Shown here in pieces: positions 27,793 through 38,083 of a DNA stretch of 64,000 nucleotides. Location: positions 62,001 through 126,000 of the forward strand of contig NZ_FQXE01000012.1 in the NCBI RefSeq assembly GCF_900129885.1. Direction: 5' to 3'. The stretch's first letter is position 1. The number at the start of each line of letters is the position of its first letter. The notes beneath the pieces are model-generated. The model was not told the DNA's origin. It saw nothing but the letters and a program-made list of their open reading frames with translations, and made no database searches. The DNA comes from Pollutimonas bauzanensis (GTDB lineage: Bacteria > Pseudomonadota > Gammaproteobacteria > Burkholderiales > Burkholderiaceae_B). Both the position numbers and the translations under genes were made by a program.

Positions 27793-29328
27793 TCAGTGCA
27801 CTTCCGGCTTGCCCGCGCCCGCCGACACCATTTCCTCGAAGCGCGCGTAGTCCACCCCTATGCGCACCGCGCCCCAGCGGCTGTTGTCGATATCCAGCGG
27901 AATCGACAGATCGGTGACGATTTCGCCGGTGTCGCGCGTATAGGTCTGGCACAGGACGCCCGCCGCGTTCTTGACGGCGCCCTGGCACACCGGATCGTCG
28001 AAGATGCGCTTGTTGCGCACATGCCGGGTATCGTGATCGAGGTCGCCCGTGGGCGCGCGCGAATACCTGCTGTTGTGGCTGGGGCAATAGCCGCTATTAT
28101 CGACCAGCAGCGTGTAGAACCCGCCGGGGAGCTGGTCCAGCACGTAATCGAGTATCTGCGTCAGCTGCCGCTCGATGGCGCCGTCGTAGGCGGTGTGGTA
28201 GCGCGGCGGATTGCTGTCGGCGATGCGGCGATAGTGATGGTCGAAGATATCCACGCCCTGGCCATGGGCCTGCAGCAACAGTTTCGTGCACGCCGCGCTC
28301 ATCGATTCCAGGGCATGGACCAGCGAATCGAACGGCGTGTTGCCGGTGCGCAGCGCCGCCAGCATTTCCTGCAGGCGCTCGGACTTGGCGCGCACCGCCA
28401 TGACCTGGTCGTCCATGGTCAGCATGCGCTGCTCCACCTGCGAGCTCAGGGTGGCAATGCGGGCTATGGCGCGATTCATTTCCTGGTTGGTCAGGTTGAC
28501 CTGCGACACCGTGCCTACGACCTCGTTCATCTGGCCGTCCATGCGCTCGAATTCCCTGACGAACTGATCGAAGCTGACCGTGAACTGGTTGACCATCCGG
28601 TCCGATGAGCTCATGTCCAGGTGGATCTGGTCGGTCTTGCCGCGCGTGTCGGCAACCAGGCCGAGAATTTCGCTGGTGTGCTTGACGATTTCGCCGGTGG
28701 CGGAATTGACTCTTTCGGCCAGTTTGCCGACTTCGCTGGCCACCACGGCAAAGCCTCTGCCGGCATCCCCGGCGCGGGCGGCCTCGACGCCGGCGTTCAA
28801 AGCCAGCAGGTGGGTCTGCAGGGCAATGTCCTTGATCAGCCGGCTGGTATCCTCGACCGACAGCGCGCGCTGGCTGAGCTGCGACACCACGCCGGAGAAG
28901 ACTTCCATTTGCGCCGCGACCCGCGTCACCCGCTGGTGCAGCTCATTGAGCTGCTGCAGGGTGTCGTGGGCGACCTGCGTCTGCGCGTGGAAAGTGGCGG
29001 CGATATCGTTGACCGATACCGATGTCTGCTCGGACATGGCGGCGATTTGCCCGCCGCGCGTGGCCAGGCCTTCGGCCTCGGCGGCCTGCTCGCGCGCCAT
29101 ATCGCGGCAGGCCAGGGTTTGCGTCTGCAGCCTGGCGGTATTGAGCGAAATATCTATGCTGGCCTGGCGCATGGCGACGAAGCGTTCGCGCAGGCCGGCC
29201 AGAAACCTGGTCAAGGGCCAGGCTAGCGGGCTGAGCGTCCAGGCCCGGTCCGACAAAGTTGCCTCCCCGCGGCTCAAGCGCCCGAGTAAACGCGACACGC
29301 CCACAGTACGCCCGGATTTCTGTTTCAT
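27793..29328 (-). CDS. Soluble chemoreceptor with reversed layout (signalling domain, then sensor domain)
   Basis: A 511-residue MCP-type protein with no evident membrane helix. The signalling hairpin ([20 protein letters not shown], then [16 protein letters not shown]) lies near residues 165-205. The last 120 residues look like a PAS/Cache-type sensor: [20 protein letters not shown], later [20 protein letters not shown] and [18 protein letters not shown]. The family of the sensor is inferred from pattern. It should signal to CheA from the cytoplasm, sensing an internal cue. A GGGAGG ribosome binding site precedes the ATG. It lies between cheZ and flhB. Confidence 0.85.
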   Translation of the reverse strand: MKQKSGRTVGVSRLLGRLSRGEATLSDRAWTLSPLAWPLTRFLAGLRERFVAMRQASIDISLNTARLQTQTLACRDMAREQAAEAEGLATRGGQIAAMSEQTSVSVNDIAATFHAQTQVAHDTLQQLNELHQRVTRVAAQMEVFSGVVSQLSQRALSVEDTSRLIKDIALQTHLLALNAGVEAARAGDAGRGFAVVASEVGKLAERVNSATGEIVKHTSEILGLVADTRGKTDQIHLDMSSSDRMVNQFTVSFDQFVREFERMDGQMNEVVGTVSQVNLTNQEMNRAIARIATLSSQVEQRMLTMDDQVMAVRAKSERLQEMLAALRTGNTPFDSLVHALESMSAACTKLLLQAHGQGVDIFDHHYRRIADSNPPRYHTAYDGAIERQLTQILDYVLDQLPGGFYTLLVDNSGYCPSHNSRYSRAPTGDLDHDTRHVRNKRIFDDPVCQGAVKNAAGVLCQTYTRDTGEIVTDLSIPLDIDNSRWGAVRIGVDYARFEEMVSAGAGKPEVH

Positions 29329-29473
29329 GCTTGCCTCCCAGCTCTATCGTGTTTTTATCTTTTATCAGCCCACCTTCGAATGTGTATCGGGTGGCCCCGC
29401 CGTGACAATACCACCTCCTTGCGGCAACGGCACGATATCCCTGGAAGGACGCGCGCCATATTATTGTTATTGA

Positions 29474-30118
29474 TCAGAAACCCAGGCTGTCGAGCAGGTC
29501 GTCGACCTGGTCCTGGCTGGTGACGACGTCGATCTTGCCCGTCGGATTGACTTCGGGGCCATTGAGCAGCGAGGCCGCTTCCTCGCGGCGCTCCTGGGGC
29601 ACGCTGTCTATCAATACCTGGACCAGCTCGGTTTCAATCGCGCTGACGACGCCCAGCATCTTCATGATGACCTGGCCGGTCAGGTCTTGAAAGTCCTGGG
29701 CCATGATGATGTCCAGCAGGTTGCTTTGCGAGGTCTGCGTCTTTTCGGGAATGTCCTTGAGCAGGGCGCGGGTGTCGAACACCAGTTCGCGGGCCTGGTC
29801 GAGCTCGACGGGATGGTCGAACCAGCTTTGCCAGCGCGCGTCCAGCGCCTTGGCGTCGCGCTGCATGCTTTCCTGCAGCGGCTGGGTCTGCTCGGCGGCG
29901 TTCAACACCCGGTTGGCCGCCTGCTCGGTCATGCGCGCCACGTAATGCAGGCGATCGCGGGCATCAGGAATGGCGTGCGCGGCATCCTTGATGGCCTGGT
30001 CCAGGCCCAGTTCGCGCATGCTTTCGCGCAGCATGCGCGTCAGCGATGCGATACGGTGTATCAAATCCACGGGCTGATCGTCCGTGTTTGGTGCCAAAGG
30101 AGTCTCCGCGATATTCAT
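29474..30118 (-). CDS. cheZ: CheZ, CheY-P phosphatase
   Basis: A 214-residue helical protein. The active-site stretch LLDIIMAQDFQDLTGQVIMK contains the conserved Asp and Gln that dephosphorylate CheY-P, and the C-terminus VDDLLDSLGF is the CheY-binding tail. The ATG at 30118 has a perfect AAGGAG site 7 bases upstream; an ATG at 30133 overlapping cheY is the alternative. It directly follows cheY. Confidence 0.96.
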   Translation of the reverse strand: MNIAETPLAPNTDDQPVDLIHRIASLTRMLRESMRELGLDQAIKDAAHAIPDARDRLHYVARMTEQAANRVLNAAEQTQPLQESMQRDAKALDARWQSWFDHPVELDQARELVFDTRALLKDIPEKTQTSQSNLLDIIMAQDFQDLTGQVIMKMLGVVSAIETELVQVLIDSVPQERREEAASLLNGPEVNPTGKIDVVTSQDQVDDLLDSLGF

Positions 30119-30129
30119 TTCCAGCTCCT

Positions 30130-30519
30130 TCATGCGCCAAGCTTATCGAAAATCTTGTTCAGCTTTTCTTCCAGCGTCGCCGCGGTAAAAGGCTTTACCA
30201 CATAGCCATTCGCGCCAGCCTGGGCGGCGGCGATGATGTTTTCCTTCTTGGCTTCGGCCGTGACCATCAGCACCGGCAGCTTGGCCAATGCGGGGTCCGC
30301 GCGGATATGCTGCAGCATGACCAGCCCGTCCATATTCGGCATATTCCAGTCGGACACGACGAATTCGAAATTGCCGTTGCGCAATTTTTCGAGGCCCATG
30401 GCGCCGTCCTCGGCCTCGTCCACGTTCTCGAACCCCAGGTCTTTAAGCAGGTTCTTGATGATCCGGCGCATCGTCGGAAAATCATCAACAACCAGGATTT
30501 TCATGGTTTTCTGTACCAC
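30130..30519 (-). CDS. cheY: CheY, chemotaxis response regulator
   Basis: A single receiver domain of 129 residues with the acidic pair in [13 protein letters not shown], the phospho-acceptor Asp57 in [10 protein letters not shown], Thr in VTAEAKKEN and Lys in VVKPFT. CheY-P binds FliM and changes the direction of rotation. The start is GTG at 30519 with a TTGGAG ribosome binding site 8 bases upstream; an internal ATG at 30504 lacks one. Confidence 0.97.
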   Translation of the reverse strand: MVQKTMKILVVDDFPTMRRIIKNLLKDLGFENVDEAEDGAMGLEKLRNGNFEFVVSDWNMPNMDGLVMLQHIRADPALAKLPVLMVTAEAKKENIIAAAQAGANGYVVKPFTAATLEEKLNKIFDKLGA

Positions 30520-30564
30520 TTAACACGCTCCAAAATAATAAATAGCTAGCAATCTTCGGGGACT

Positions 30565-31617
30565 TCAGACCCGGTGGCCATACGAGCCAGCGCTGGCAAG
30601 AATGCGCTCGCTGATTTCCGACAATGGCACTGCGCTGTCGGCCGCGCCGATATGCAGCGCTTCGCGCGGCATGCCGAATACAACGCAGCTGGCTTCATCC
30701 TGGGCGAAGGTGATGGCGCCCGCCTGCTTCATGGCAAGCAGGCCCAGCGCGCCATCTTTGCCCATCCCCGTCAGGATCACGCCCACCGCGTTCTTGCCGG
30801 CGACCTGAGCCGCCGAATGGAACAACACATCGACCGAAGGACGATGCCGGTTTACCGGATCAGTATATTCAAGCTTCACCACATAATTGGCCCCCGAGCG
30901 GGCGAGCTTCATGTGGGCCACACCGCCCGGCGCCAGGTAGACATGGCCGGGCAGCACACGCTGGCCGTCCTCGGCCTCGTGCACTTCGACGGCGCAGAGA
31001 TTATCCAGGCGTTGCACAAAAGAGCGCGTGAAACCCGCGGGCATATGCTGAGTAATCATAATCGCGGGGCTGTTGGCCGGCAAGGGCTCGAGCACCTGGC
31101 GTATGGCTTCGGTCCCCCCCGTGGAGGCGCCAATCAGCACCAGTTTCTCGGTGGTGGAGAACACATGGGTGAGCCGCCGTATCGGGGCCGCGCTGGCGCT
31201 TGGCGCCTGGCGGGGCCGCGACGTGGCGGCGGCGCGTATCTTGTCGGCGATCAGGTCACTGTATTCCATCAAGCCGTCGCGCAGACCGAGCTTGGGCTTG
31301 GTGACGAAATCGACGGCGCCGAGTTCGAGCGCGCGCAAGGTGACTTCCGAATTGCGCTCGGTCAGCGACGACACCATCACCACGGGCATGGGCCGCAAGC
31401 GCATCAGGCGTTCGAGGAAATCCAGCCCATCCATGCGCGGCATTTCCACATCGAGCGTAAGGACGTCCGGATTATGCTGCTTGATCAGTTCGCGCGCGAC
31501 CAGCGGGTCGGGAGCCGAAGCCACGACCTCCATATCGGGTTGGCTGTTGATGATTTCGGTCATCAGACCGCGGACCAGCGCCGAATCGTCAACACACAGG
31601 ACACGAATTTTCTTCAT
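30565..31617 (-). CDS. cheB: CheB, receptor methylesterase
   Basis: A receiver domain (Asp56 in [13 protein letters not shown]) is joined by a linker to a CheB catalytic domain with [12 protein letters not shown] (nucleophile Ser), [13 protein letters not shown] (His) and [12 protein letters not shown] (Asp). It removes methyl groups from, and deamidates, receptor glutamine residues after phosphorylation by CheA. The ATG at 31617 is preferred over an upstream TTG. It follows cheR. Confidence 0.97.
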   Translation of the reverse strand: MKKIRVLCVDDSALVRGLMTEIINSQPDMEVVASAPDPLVARELIKQHNPDVLTLDVEMPRMDGLDFLERLMRLRPMPVVMVSSLTERNSEVTLRALELGAVDFVTKPKLGLRDGLMEYSDLIADKIRAAATSRPRQAPSASAAPIRRLTHVFSTTEKLVLIGASTGGTEAIRQVLEPLPANSPAIMITQHMPAGFTRSFVQRLDNLCAVEVHEAEDGQRVLPGHVYLAPGGVAHMKLARSGANYVVKLEYTDPVNRHRPSVDVLFHSAAQVAGKNAVGVILTGMGKDGALGLLAMKQAGAITFAQDEASCVVFGMPREALHIGAADSAVPLSEISERILASAGSYGHRV

Positions 31618-31656
31618 TGTTATGCAATTCAATAAAATCGGCGATGGCGTCTTGCG

Positions 31657-32505
31657 TTACCGCTCTGCAAGCTCGTACACCGTCTGGCCCTGCAGGCGGA
31701 AAGCCTGGGTCAGATAAGTAAAATTTTCGGAATGGCCCGCAAACAGCAGGCCACCGGGCTTCAAGACGGGCGCGAAACGCTCCAGGATGCGCGTCTGGGT
31801 CGGCTTGTCGAAATAAATCATGGTGTTGCGGCAGAATATCGCGTCGAATTTGCGGTCGGTCGGCCAATTGGCCGACAGCAGGTTGAAGGTATCGAATTCG
31901 ATCATGTCGCGGATGCTGGGCTTGGCGCGCACCATGCCCGCGTGGCGCCCGGTTCCGCGCTGAAAGTATTTTTTGAGATAGTCCTCGGGCACCGGCTGCG
32001 CCCGCTCCAGCGAATAGACGCCTTCCCGGGCGCGCTCGATGGCGCGCGTATCGATATCGGTGGCCAGTATCGACACCCCGACATCAGGCTGCGGACACGA
32101 TTCGCGCAGGGTCATGGCGATGGTGTAGGGCTCTTCGCCGGTCGAGGCCGCGCAGCACCATACCGAGAACGGCTTCTTGCGGGTCTGGGCGAACTTGGCC
32201 AGGATATCGAAATGATGCTGCTCGCGAAAAAAGGCCGTGTGATTGATCGTGAACGCGTTGACAAAAGCTTCCCATTCGGGCGAATGGGCATTCTGCTCGA
32301 GGTGATCCAGATATTCTTTTACACTGCGCAAGCCCATGCCCTTGGTGCGCAGGCCCAGGGTGCGGGCCACCATTTCATGTTTGTGGGTGCCAATCACGAT
32401 ACCGGCTCTGGCGCGCAGAATGCGCGCCGACCGCTCAAGGTCATGCTGCCCGACCTCGGCGAGGACGGGCATGGTGAAGATAGATGTTGCTTGTGGCAGA
32501 GACAT
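31657..32505 (-). CDS. cheR: CheR, receptor methyltransferase
   Basis: A 282-residue protein with the N-terminal helical domain (residues up to about 95) and the SAM-binding domain with WCCAASTGEEPYTIAMTL and FDAIFCRNTMIYFD. It methylates receptor glutamates for adaptation. It starts four bases after the stop of receptor 3. The beta-subdomain region is present, so it could bind the pentapeptide of receptor 2. Confidence 0.97.
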   Translation of the reverse strand: MSLPQATSIFTMPVLAEVGQHDLERSARILRARAGIVIGTHKHEMVARTLGLRTKGMGLRSVKEYLDHLEQNAHSPEWEAFVNAFTINHTAFFREQHHFDILAKFAQTRKKPFSVWCCAASTGEEPYTIAMTLRESCPQPDVGVSILATDIDTRAIERAREGVYSLERAQPVPEDYLKKYFQRGTGRHAGMVRAKPSIRDMIEFDTFNLLSANWPTDRKFDAIFCRNTMIYFDKPTQTRILERFAPVLKPGGLLFAGHSENFTYLTQAFRLQGQTVYELAER

Positions 32506-32509
32506 GCTT

Positions 32510-34249
32510 TCAGGTACGCGCTAACGCTCCAAGAGATTGTGCCTGGCCCGGCGATTCCAAACTAGGATCCGGGCCCGACCTGGAATGTCTCAGCTGGGCG
32601 GCCGCTACATCGATAACTTCGTTGGTATTGATTTTGAAGACGGCGACGGCATCGGTAAGGCGCGTGGCCTGGTCCTGCAGGGAGCCGGCGGCCGCCGCGG
32701 CCTCTTCCACCAGCGCCGCGTTCTGCTGCACTACGCCATCCATTTCGGCCACGGCCCGGTTCACCTGCTCGATGCCGTCGGACTGTTCGTGAGAGGCCGA
32801 TGAAATTTCGCCCATGATGGTGGTGACGCCCTGCACCGAACCCACCACTTCCTGCATGATCTGGCCCGCCTGGCTGGCCTGCTGCGAGCCAGCCTGGACC
32901 TTGGCCAGGGATTCCTCGATCTGCTCCTTGATTTCCTTGGCCGCCTGGGCGCTGCGCTGGGCCAGCGAACGCACCTCGCCGGCCACCACGGCAAAGCCCC
33001 TGCCCTGCTCGCCCACCCGGGCGGCTTCGACCGCGGCATTCAGGGCCAGGATGTTGGTCTGGAAGGCGATGCCGTCGATGACGCTGACGATTTCCGACAT
33101 CTTGGCCGAACTGGCGGAGATCTCGTCCATGGTGGCGACCACGACGGATACGGCCTGCCCGCCGCGCACCGCCACGTCGGACGCGCTTTTGGCAAGCTTG
33201 TCCGCCTGCTCGGCGTTGTCGGTATTCTGGCGCACGGTGCTGGCCAGTTCTTCCATGCTGGCCGCCGTTTCCTGCAAGGCCGCGGCCTGCTGCTCGGTGC
33301 GGCTGCTCAGGTCGGTGTTGCCCATGAATATTTCATGCGCGCCCAGGTTGATTTCCTCGACCCCCTGGCGCACGGCGCTTACCGTGCGGGTCAGGCTGTC
33401 CTGCATGCGCCGCATGGACTCGTACAGCAGGCCGATTTCGTTGCGCGACATCACATCGACGCGCTGCGTCAGGTCGCCGCCGGCGATGCGGTCGAAATGC
33501 GTGCCCGCGAGCCGCAAGGGGCGCAGCACCATGCGGCTGAGGAAAGCATAGGTGACCAGGGAAATGATCACGCACACCAGCATGGCGGCGGAAACCAGCT
33601 GGATCACCAGTTCGTACTGGCTGGCCTCTTTCTGGTAGGCCTGATCGATGATGCGCTGCTGGTAGGCGGACAGGCTGTTGAGCGAACTGTACAGATCCTC
33701 TTCCAGGAAGGCCGTCGTGCCGCCCAGGAAAGCGTGGTATTCCTTGATGTCGCCCTTGGCGAGCATGTCGAACACGGGAAGGACGCCGCCATCCATCAGC
33801 GTGGTATAGCCATCGACCACGCGCGCATAGCGGCTTTCGGGGTCGGCCACGCTCTTGATGAGATCCCGGTAGACGGCAAAGCCCGAAAGCGACTTGTCGT
33901 ATTCTTTGCGGGCCGTGTCCAGCAGCGCGAGCGATTCGTCGCTCAGGGCCGTGGCCGCCGCGCCGCCCCATTCCGCGGCAATCGCATTGGCCTGCTGGTC
34001 GCTGTTGACGACAAAGCTGGCGACGACGCGGCCCAGTATGGTTTGCACATTCTTGTAGCCGTCTATGGCCTGGTACAGGGCGGCGCCCAGACGCTGGTTC
34101 TGGACGATGTTCTGCAGCGACTGATTATTGGCACGCAAGGACAAAACACCCAGGGCGGCGCCGGCAACCAGCATGATTAAAAAGAAAACCAGCACCAGGA
34201 TCAGGCTGCTGCGGATTTTCATGTTGGAAAACAGCGATATCTTGCGCAT
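32510..34249 (-). CDS. Methyl-accepting chemotaxis protein, Tar-type (receptor 3)
   Basis: A 579-residue receptor. TM1 ([20 protein letters not shown]) starts near residue 12, followed by a periplasmic four-helix domain of about 160 residues, TM2 ([13 protein letters not shown] region), HAMP and signalling domain with [20 protein letters not shown]. It sits inside the che operon between cheW and cheR. The ATG at 34249 has a TGAGG site 9 bases upstream; an in-frame upstream ATG at 34264 has none. The C-terminus (SLGALART) has no tether. Its signalling half is almost a copy of receptor 1. Confidence 0.94.
   Translation of the reverse strand: MRKISLFSNMKIRSSLILVLVFFLIMLVAGAALGVLSLRANNQSLQNIVQNQRLGAALYQAIDGYKNVQTILGRVVASFVVNSDQQANAIAAEWGGAAATALSDESLALLDTARKEYDKSLSGFAVYRDLIKSVADPESRYARVVDGYTTLMDGGVLPVFDMLAKGDIKEYHAFLGGTTAFLEEDLYSSLNSLSAYQQRIIDQAYQKEASQYELVIQLVSAAMLVCVIISLVTYAFLSRMVLRPLRLAGTHFDRIAGGDLTQRVDVMSRNEIGLLYESMRRMQDSLTRTVSAVRQGVEEINLGAHEIFMGNTDLSSRTEQQAAALQETAASMEELASTVRQNTDNAEQADKLAKSASDVAVRGGQAVSVVVATMDEISASSAKMSEIVSVIDGIAFQTNILALNAAVEAARVGEQGRGFAVVAGEVRSLAQRSAQAAKEIKEQIEESLAKVQAGSQQASQAGQIMQEVVGSVQGVTTIMGEISSASHEQSDGIEQVNRAVAEMDGVVQQNAALVEEAAAAAGSLQDQATRLTDAVAVFKINTNEVIDVAAAQLRHSRSGPDPSLESPGQAQSLGALART
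32614..33503 (-). repeat. Dispersed direct repeat, copy B (receptor HAMP/signalling region)
   Basis: Partner of the repeat at 5267-6158, in the same orientation. The similarity runs from the HAMP motif [12 protein letters not shown] to VFKIN.NEVID and ends sharply on both sides. Confidence 0.75.
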
Positions 34250-34304
34250 ACTGCATTGCCTCATGTTATCGATATGCTCGGCGCGCAGCGCGCCCGGGCC
34301 GCCG

Positions 34305-34805
34305 CTATGCCGCGGCGCTTTCAACCAGTGCCATTTCTTCGCTGGTCATCAGTTTTTCGATGTCCACCAGAATGAGCATGCGCTCGCCCAAGGTGCCGAT
34401 GCCGGTCAGGTATTCGGTGGAAAAGGCCGTGCCGAACTGCGGCGCGGCGCTGATCTGCGAGGGCTGCAGCATCAGGACGTCGGACACGCCGTCGACGACG
34501 ACGCCGACCACGCGGGTCTTCAGATTGAGAATCACCACCACGGTCTGGTGGTTGTATTCCACCGTTTCAAGATTGAACTTGATGCGCATGTCCACGATGG
34601 GAACGATAATGCCGCGCAGATTGGTGACGCCTTTGACGAACGAAGGCACATTGGCGATCCGTGTCACGCTCTGGCTGTCGTAGCCGCGGATTTCCTGCAC
34701 CTTCAGGATGTCGATGCCGTACTCTTGCGCCGCCAGCGTGAAAACCAGGAATTCCTGCCCGGTGGTATCGACCGGTTCGGCATTGGACTCGAATTTGTTG
34801 AACAT
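34305..34805 (-). CDS. cheW: CheW, chemotaxis coupling protein
   Basis: A 166-residue CheW domain protein. [20 protein letters not shown] and [20 protein letters not shown] are the family core. It links receptors to CheA in the signalling array. A GGAGA ribosome binding site lies 5 bases before the ATG. It lies between cheA (27-base gap) and receptor 3; a GC-rich 6-base-arm hairpin follows its stop. Confidence 0.97.
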   Translation of the reverse strand: MFNKFESNAEPVDTTGQEFLVFTLAAQEYGIDILKVQEIRGYDSQSVTRIANVPSFVKGVTNLRGIIVPIVDMRIKFNLETVEYNHQTVVVILNLKTRVVGVVVDGVSDVLMLQPSQISAAPQFGTAFSTEYLTGIGTLGERMLILVDIEKLMTSEEMALVESAAA

Positions 34806-34832
34806 TGTTTTCTCCGAAACTTTAAAGAGGCG

Positions 34833-36989
34833 TTATATCGTTGTTTTGTCGCGCGTGAAACGCATCAGGGCAAAGACGTCGACAATCAGCGCAACACTGC
34901 CATCGCCCAGGATAGTGGCGGCGGAAACACCCGGTATTTTTCGATAATTGGATTCAAGGTTTTTGACCACGACCTGATGCTGCCCTATCAGATGATCGAC
35001 CAGCAGGGCAAAGCGGACATCCTGAGCCTGCAGCACGACGGCGATCGACTTCGTGATGTCGGTCTCGGCGCCATCGACCGCGAACACCGTGTGCAAGGCC
35101 ACGATGGGCAGGTACTCGCCACGCACCTGCAGCACATGCTCGGTCTCGGAAATGGAGCGTATCTGGTCCGGCGACGGCTGCATGGACTCGGTGACATGGC
35201 TGAGCGGCAGGATGAAGGTTTCTTCGCCCACGCGCACCGACATGCCATCGAGGATGGCCAGCGTCAGCGGCAGCACGATGCGCGTCGACGTGCCCTTGCC
35301 GGCGCGCGAGGACAGCTGTATGTGGCCGCCCATGCCCTGGATATTGCGCCGCACGACATCCATGCCCACGCCGCGGCCCGAGATATCGGTGACCTTCTCG
35401 GCGGTGGAAAAGCCCGGCGCGAAAATAAGCTGCCAGAGTTCCTCGTCGGGCGTGTTCTCGGTGACGGCCATGCCTTGCGACATGGCTTTCTTCAGGATGC
35501 GCTCGCGGCTCAGGCCGGCGCCGTCGTCCGTCACTTCGATCACGATCTGGCCGCCGTGATGCTGCGCCGACAGCAGTAAATTGCCCTCCGGGCTCTTGCC
35601 GGATTCGACGCGCTTCTCGGGCGACTCGATGCCATGGTCGATGCTGTTGCGCACCAGATGCGTGAGCGGATCGATGATGCGCTCGATCAGGCTCTTGTCG
35701 AGTTCGGTTGCCTGGCCCTGGGTGGTCAGCTTGATTTGCTTGCCCATCTTGGCCGCGCTTTCGCGGACCACGCGCGGAAAGCGGCTGAAGACGTAGTCCA
35801 TGGGCATCATGCGTATCGACATGACCGCTTCCTGCAAATCGCGGGCATTGCGATCGAGCTGCTCTATGCCGTTGAGCAGCCGGTCATGCAGGACCGGGTC
35901 GAGGGTCGATGCGGTCTGCACCAGCATGGCCTGTGTGATGACCAGTTCGCCCACCAGATTGATGATCTGGTCGACCTTTTCCACGCCCACCCGTATGGTG
36001 CTGCTGTTGGACGCGCCGGCCGGCGCGGGCGCCTTGCCGTCGGCTTTGGCCGCCGCGGCCGGTGCCGGCGCCGCCGGCGCTGGAGCCGCCGGGGCCTCGG
36101 CCGCCGGGGCGGCAGGAGCCTGAACTGGCGCGGCCTGAACTGGCGCGGCCTGAACGGCCGCCGCCGGGGCGGCGGGAGCCGGTGCCGGTGCCGGCGGCGC
36201 CACGGCGGCGGCGGCCGCAGCGGCGGCGGGCAAGGCCTCGGGGGCGATATTGACCTGATCGGCGTTGACGATGAAGCAGCACACCGCCTCGAGATCGTCG
36301 GCCGAGGCGGTCGTCTTCAGCCAGATCGACAGCGTATTGGCCGTGCTTTCCTGGTGCAGCACATCGCCCAGCAAGGCCATTTCGGCCGACAGGGCCAGGG
36401 CATCCTTGGGATCCAGGGCCGTGACCCGCACATGCAAGGGCAGGCCGGCCGTCGCGGCGGCCGGCGCCGCGACAGCAGGGGCGGCGGCCGGGCCGGGCGC
36501 TGGCGCCGCCGAAACAGGCGCTGGCTCGGCGGCCGCGGGAGCGGCGGCAACCGGCGCTGCGGCGGCGGGCGGTTCGCCGGCTACGCCCTTCTGTTCGATC
36601 GCCAGCTCGCGCAACTGGGCGCAAATGCGTTCGTAAGCGGCGAGATTGGGTTCCTGTGAGTTGCGATAAGCCGCCACTTGCTCTGTCAACACATCTTTGG
36701 TTTCCAAGAAAAGGTCAATCATGTCCTTGCGCAGGGACATTTCGCCCCGGCGTATCAGATCCAGCAGATTCTCAAGCAGGTGAGTGGTGTCGGCCAGATG
36801 GCCGAAACAGCCGAACGTGCCGGCCCCACCCTTGATGGAGTGAGCCGCCCGGAAGATCGCATTGAGTTCATCGATATCCGGGTTGGAGAGATCCAGGCCG
36901 AGCAGCAAGCGCTCCATATCGGCCAGCAACTCATCGGCTTCGTCAAAAAAAGTCTCGAAAAACTGGCTCAAGTCGACGCCCGCACTCAT
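34833..36989 (-). CDS. cheA: CheA, chemotaxis histidine kinase
   Basis: A 718-residue kinase. P1 carries the phosphorylated His in AAHSIKGGAGTFGCFG (near residue 50). After an Ala/Pro linker there is a P2-like domain (about 180-250), a second very long Ala/Pro/Gln linker, P3 dimerisation, a P4 ATPase with N box LVRNSIDHGIE and VTDDGAGLSRERIL, and a P5 CheW-like domain. It autophosphorylates and passes phosphate to CheY and CheB. An AAGGAA ribosome binding site lies just before the ATG. Confidence 0.97.
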   Translation of the reverse strand: MSAGVDLSQFFETFFDEADELLADMERLLLGLDLSNPDIDELNAIFRAAHSIKGGAGTFGCFGHLADTTHLLENLLDLIRRGEMSLRKDMIDLFLETKDVLTEQVAAYRNSQEPNLAAYERICAQLRELAIEQKGVAGEPPAAAAPVAAAPAAAEPAPVSAAPAPGPAAAPAVAAPAAATAGLPLHVRVTALDPKDALALSAEMALLGDVLHQESTANTLSIWLKTTASADDLEAVCCFIVNADQVNIAPEALPAAAAAAAAVAPPAPAPAPAAPAAAVQAAPVQAAPVQAPAAPAAEAPAAPAPAAPAPAAAAKADGKAPAPAGASNSSTIRVGVEKVDQIINLVGELVITQAMLVQTASTLDPVLHDRLLNGIEQLDRNARDLQEAVMSIRMMPMDYVFSRFPRVVRESAAKMGKQIKLTTQGQATELDKSLIERIIDPLTHLVRNSIDHGIESPEKRVESGKSPEGNLLLSAQHHGGQIVIEVTDDGAGLSRERILKKAMSQGMAVTENTPDEELWQLIFAPGFSTAEKVTDISGRGVGMDVVRRNIQGMGGHIQLSSRAGKGTSTRIVLPLTLAILDGMSVRVGEETFILPLSHVTESMQPSPDQIRSISETEHVLQVRGEYLPIVALHTVFAVDGAETDITKSIAVVLQAQDVRFALLVDHLIGQHQVVVKNLESNYRKIPGVSAATILGDGSVALIVDVFALMRFTRDKTTI
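36118..36155. repeat. 15-base tandem repeat in the CheA linker
   Basis: The unit gcctgaactggcgcg occurs twice exactly and continues half a unit. It is in frame with cheA (- strand) and encodes the repeated pentapeptide QAAPV. Copy changes by slippage would lengthen or shorten the linker without breaking the frame. Confidence 0.75.
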
Positions 36990-37133
36990 GATCGCTTCCT
37001 TTTACTGTAGAGCTGTGTCATCTGGATATCCCGCTTTCCGACCTGGTTTATTGGTGAAGCAATGCACGCCGGCGCGGCGCAAAGGCCAGACATGCCGCAG
37101 CCGCCGGACTGGCCGCGGCGCCTGCCCGGGCCG

Positions 37134-38072
37134 TTATGGCTGGGCAGGCGTAGCCGGCAAAACAGGCATGCCGGGCACATTGATCTGCGGCCCTGGCGCC
37201 GGTTCCATTATGTCTTTCAAATCGAAAGCGGTCGTGCCGGATGCATCTTGTTCGTCCATGCGCCGTTCAGCACGGCGATTCAGCACAACAATGCTGATAC
37301 GTCTGTTAACGGCAGCCGTGGGATTATCTTTAATCAGGCTGACCGACGAGGACAGGCCCAGAATGCGCCTGACCTTGGCCTCGCTCATGCCGCCGGCGAC
37401 CAGTTCCTTGCGCGCGGCATTGGCCCGGTCGGCGGAAAGCTCCCAGTTGCTGTACTCGCGCTCGCCGGTGGCATACTGAACCGCATCGGTATGGCCCGTA
37501 ACGCTCAGGCGATTGGGCATCTTGTTGAACATAGGCCCGAGTTCGCGCAGGATATCGCGCATATAGGGCTGCACCTGCGCGCTGCCGGTCGTGAACATCG
37601 GCCGGTTGTACTTATCGATGATCTGGACGCGCAAGCCGTCGGGCGTCATGTCCAGCAGCAACTGCGGCCGGAACTGCCGCAGGACGGGATCGGTCTCGAT
37701 CAGTTGCTCAAGCTCGGCTTTCAGATTCTCCAGCCGCTGCACGTCGCGCAAATCACCCTCGGTGTGCACATCGCCGCGCGATGGAATCAAATTCACATTG
37801 GGAATGACGCTGGGCGAGCCGCCCGGCACCACCGTGCTGCCGCTATCGTTCTTCGGCCCGCCGGTGATGGCTTCCATGAGCGGCATGCGGAAATACTCGG
37901 CGATGGCCTGCAAGTCTTTCTGCGGCACCAGCGACAACAGCCACATGACCAGGAAAAAGGCCATCATGGCGGTCATGAAATCGGCGTAGGCGATTTTCCA
38001 GCTGCCGCCATGCGGCACTTCATGGCGCGGGCGCCTGCGTCGGATAACGATCCGCGGCTCGGATTTCTTCAT
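37134..38072 (-). CDS. motB: MotB, flagellar stator protein
   Basis: A 312-residue stator subunit. The single membrane helix has the essential proton-accepting Asp31 in AYADFMTAMMAFFLVMWLL. The C-terminal OmpA-like peptidoglycan-binding domain holds LSVTGHTDAVQYATGEREYS followed by NWELSADRANAAR. It anchors the motor to the cell wall. It starts 11 bases after the motA stop and is followed by cheA. Confidence 0.97.
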   Translation of the reverse strand: MKKSEPRIVIRRRRPRHEVPHGGSWKIAYADFMTAMMAFFLVMWLLSLVPQKDLQAIAEYFRMPLMEAITGGPKNDSGSTVVPGGSPSVIPNVNLIPSRGDVHTEGDLRDVQRLENLKAELEQLIETDPVLRQFRPQLLLDMTPDGLRVQIIDKYNRPMFTTGSAQVQPYMRDILRELGPMFNKMPNRLSVTGHTDAVQYATGEREYSNWELSADRANAARKELVAGGMSEAKVRRILGLSSSVSLIKDNPTAAVNRRISIVVLNRRAERRMDEQDASGTTAFDLKDIMEPAPGPQINVPGMPVLPATPAQP

Positions 38073-38083
38073 AAAGCTGCCCG

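Noticed and set aside
29362-29388. A GCTGATAA sequence resembling a sigma-28 -10 element before the soluble chemoreceptor gene
   Set aside because: The -10 is good (one mismatch), but the element 15 bases upstream (GATA) does not fit TAAA. Not strong enough to list as a promoter.
29380-29440. A short frame with a strong AAGGAGG site upstream of the soluble chemoreceptor gene
   Set aside because: It needs a TTG start and gives only 16 Arg/His-rich codons, and the receptor has its own good site.
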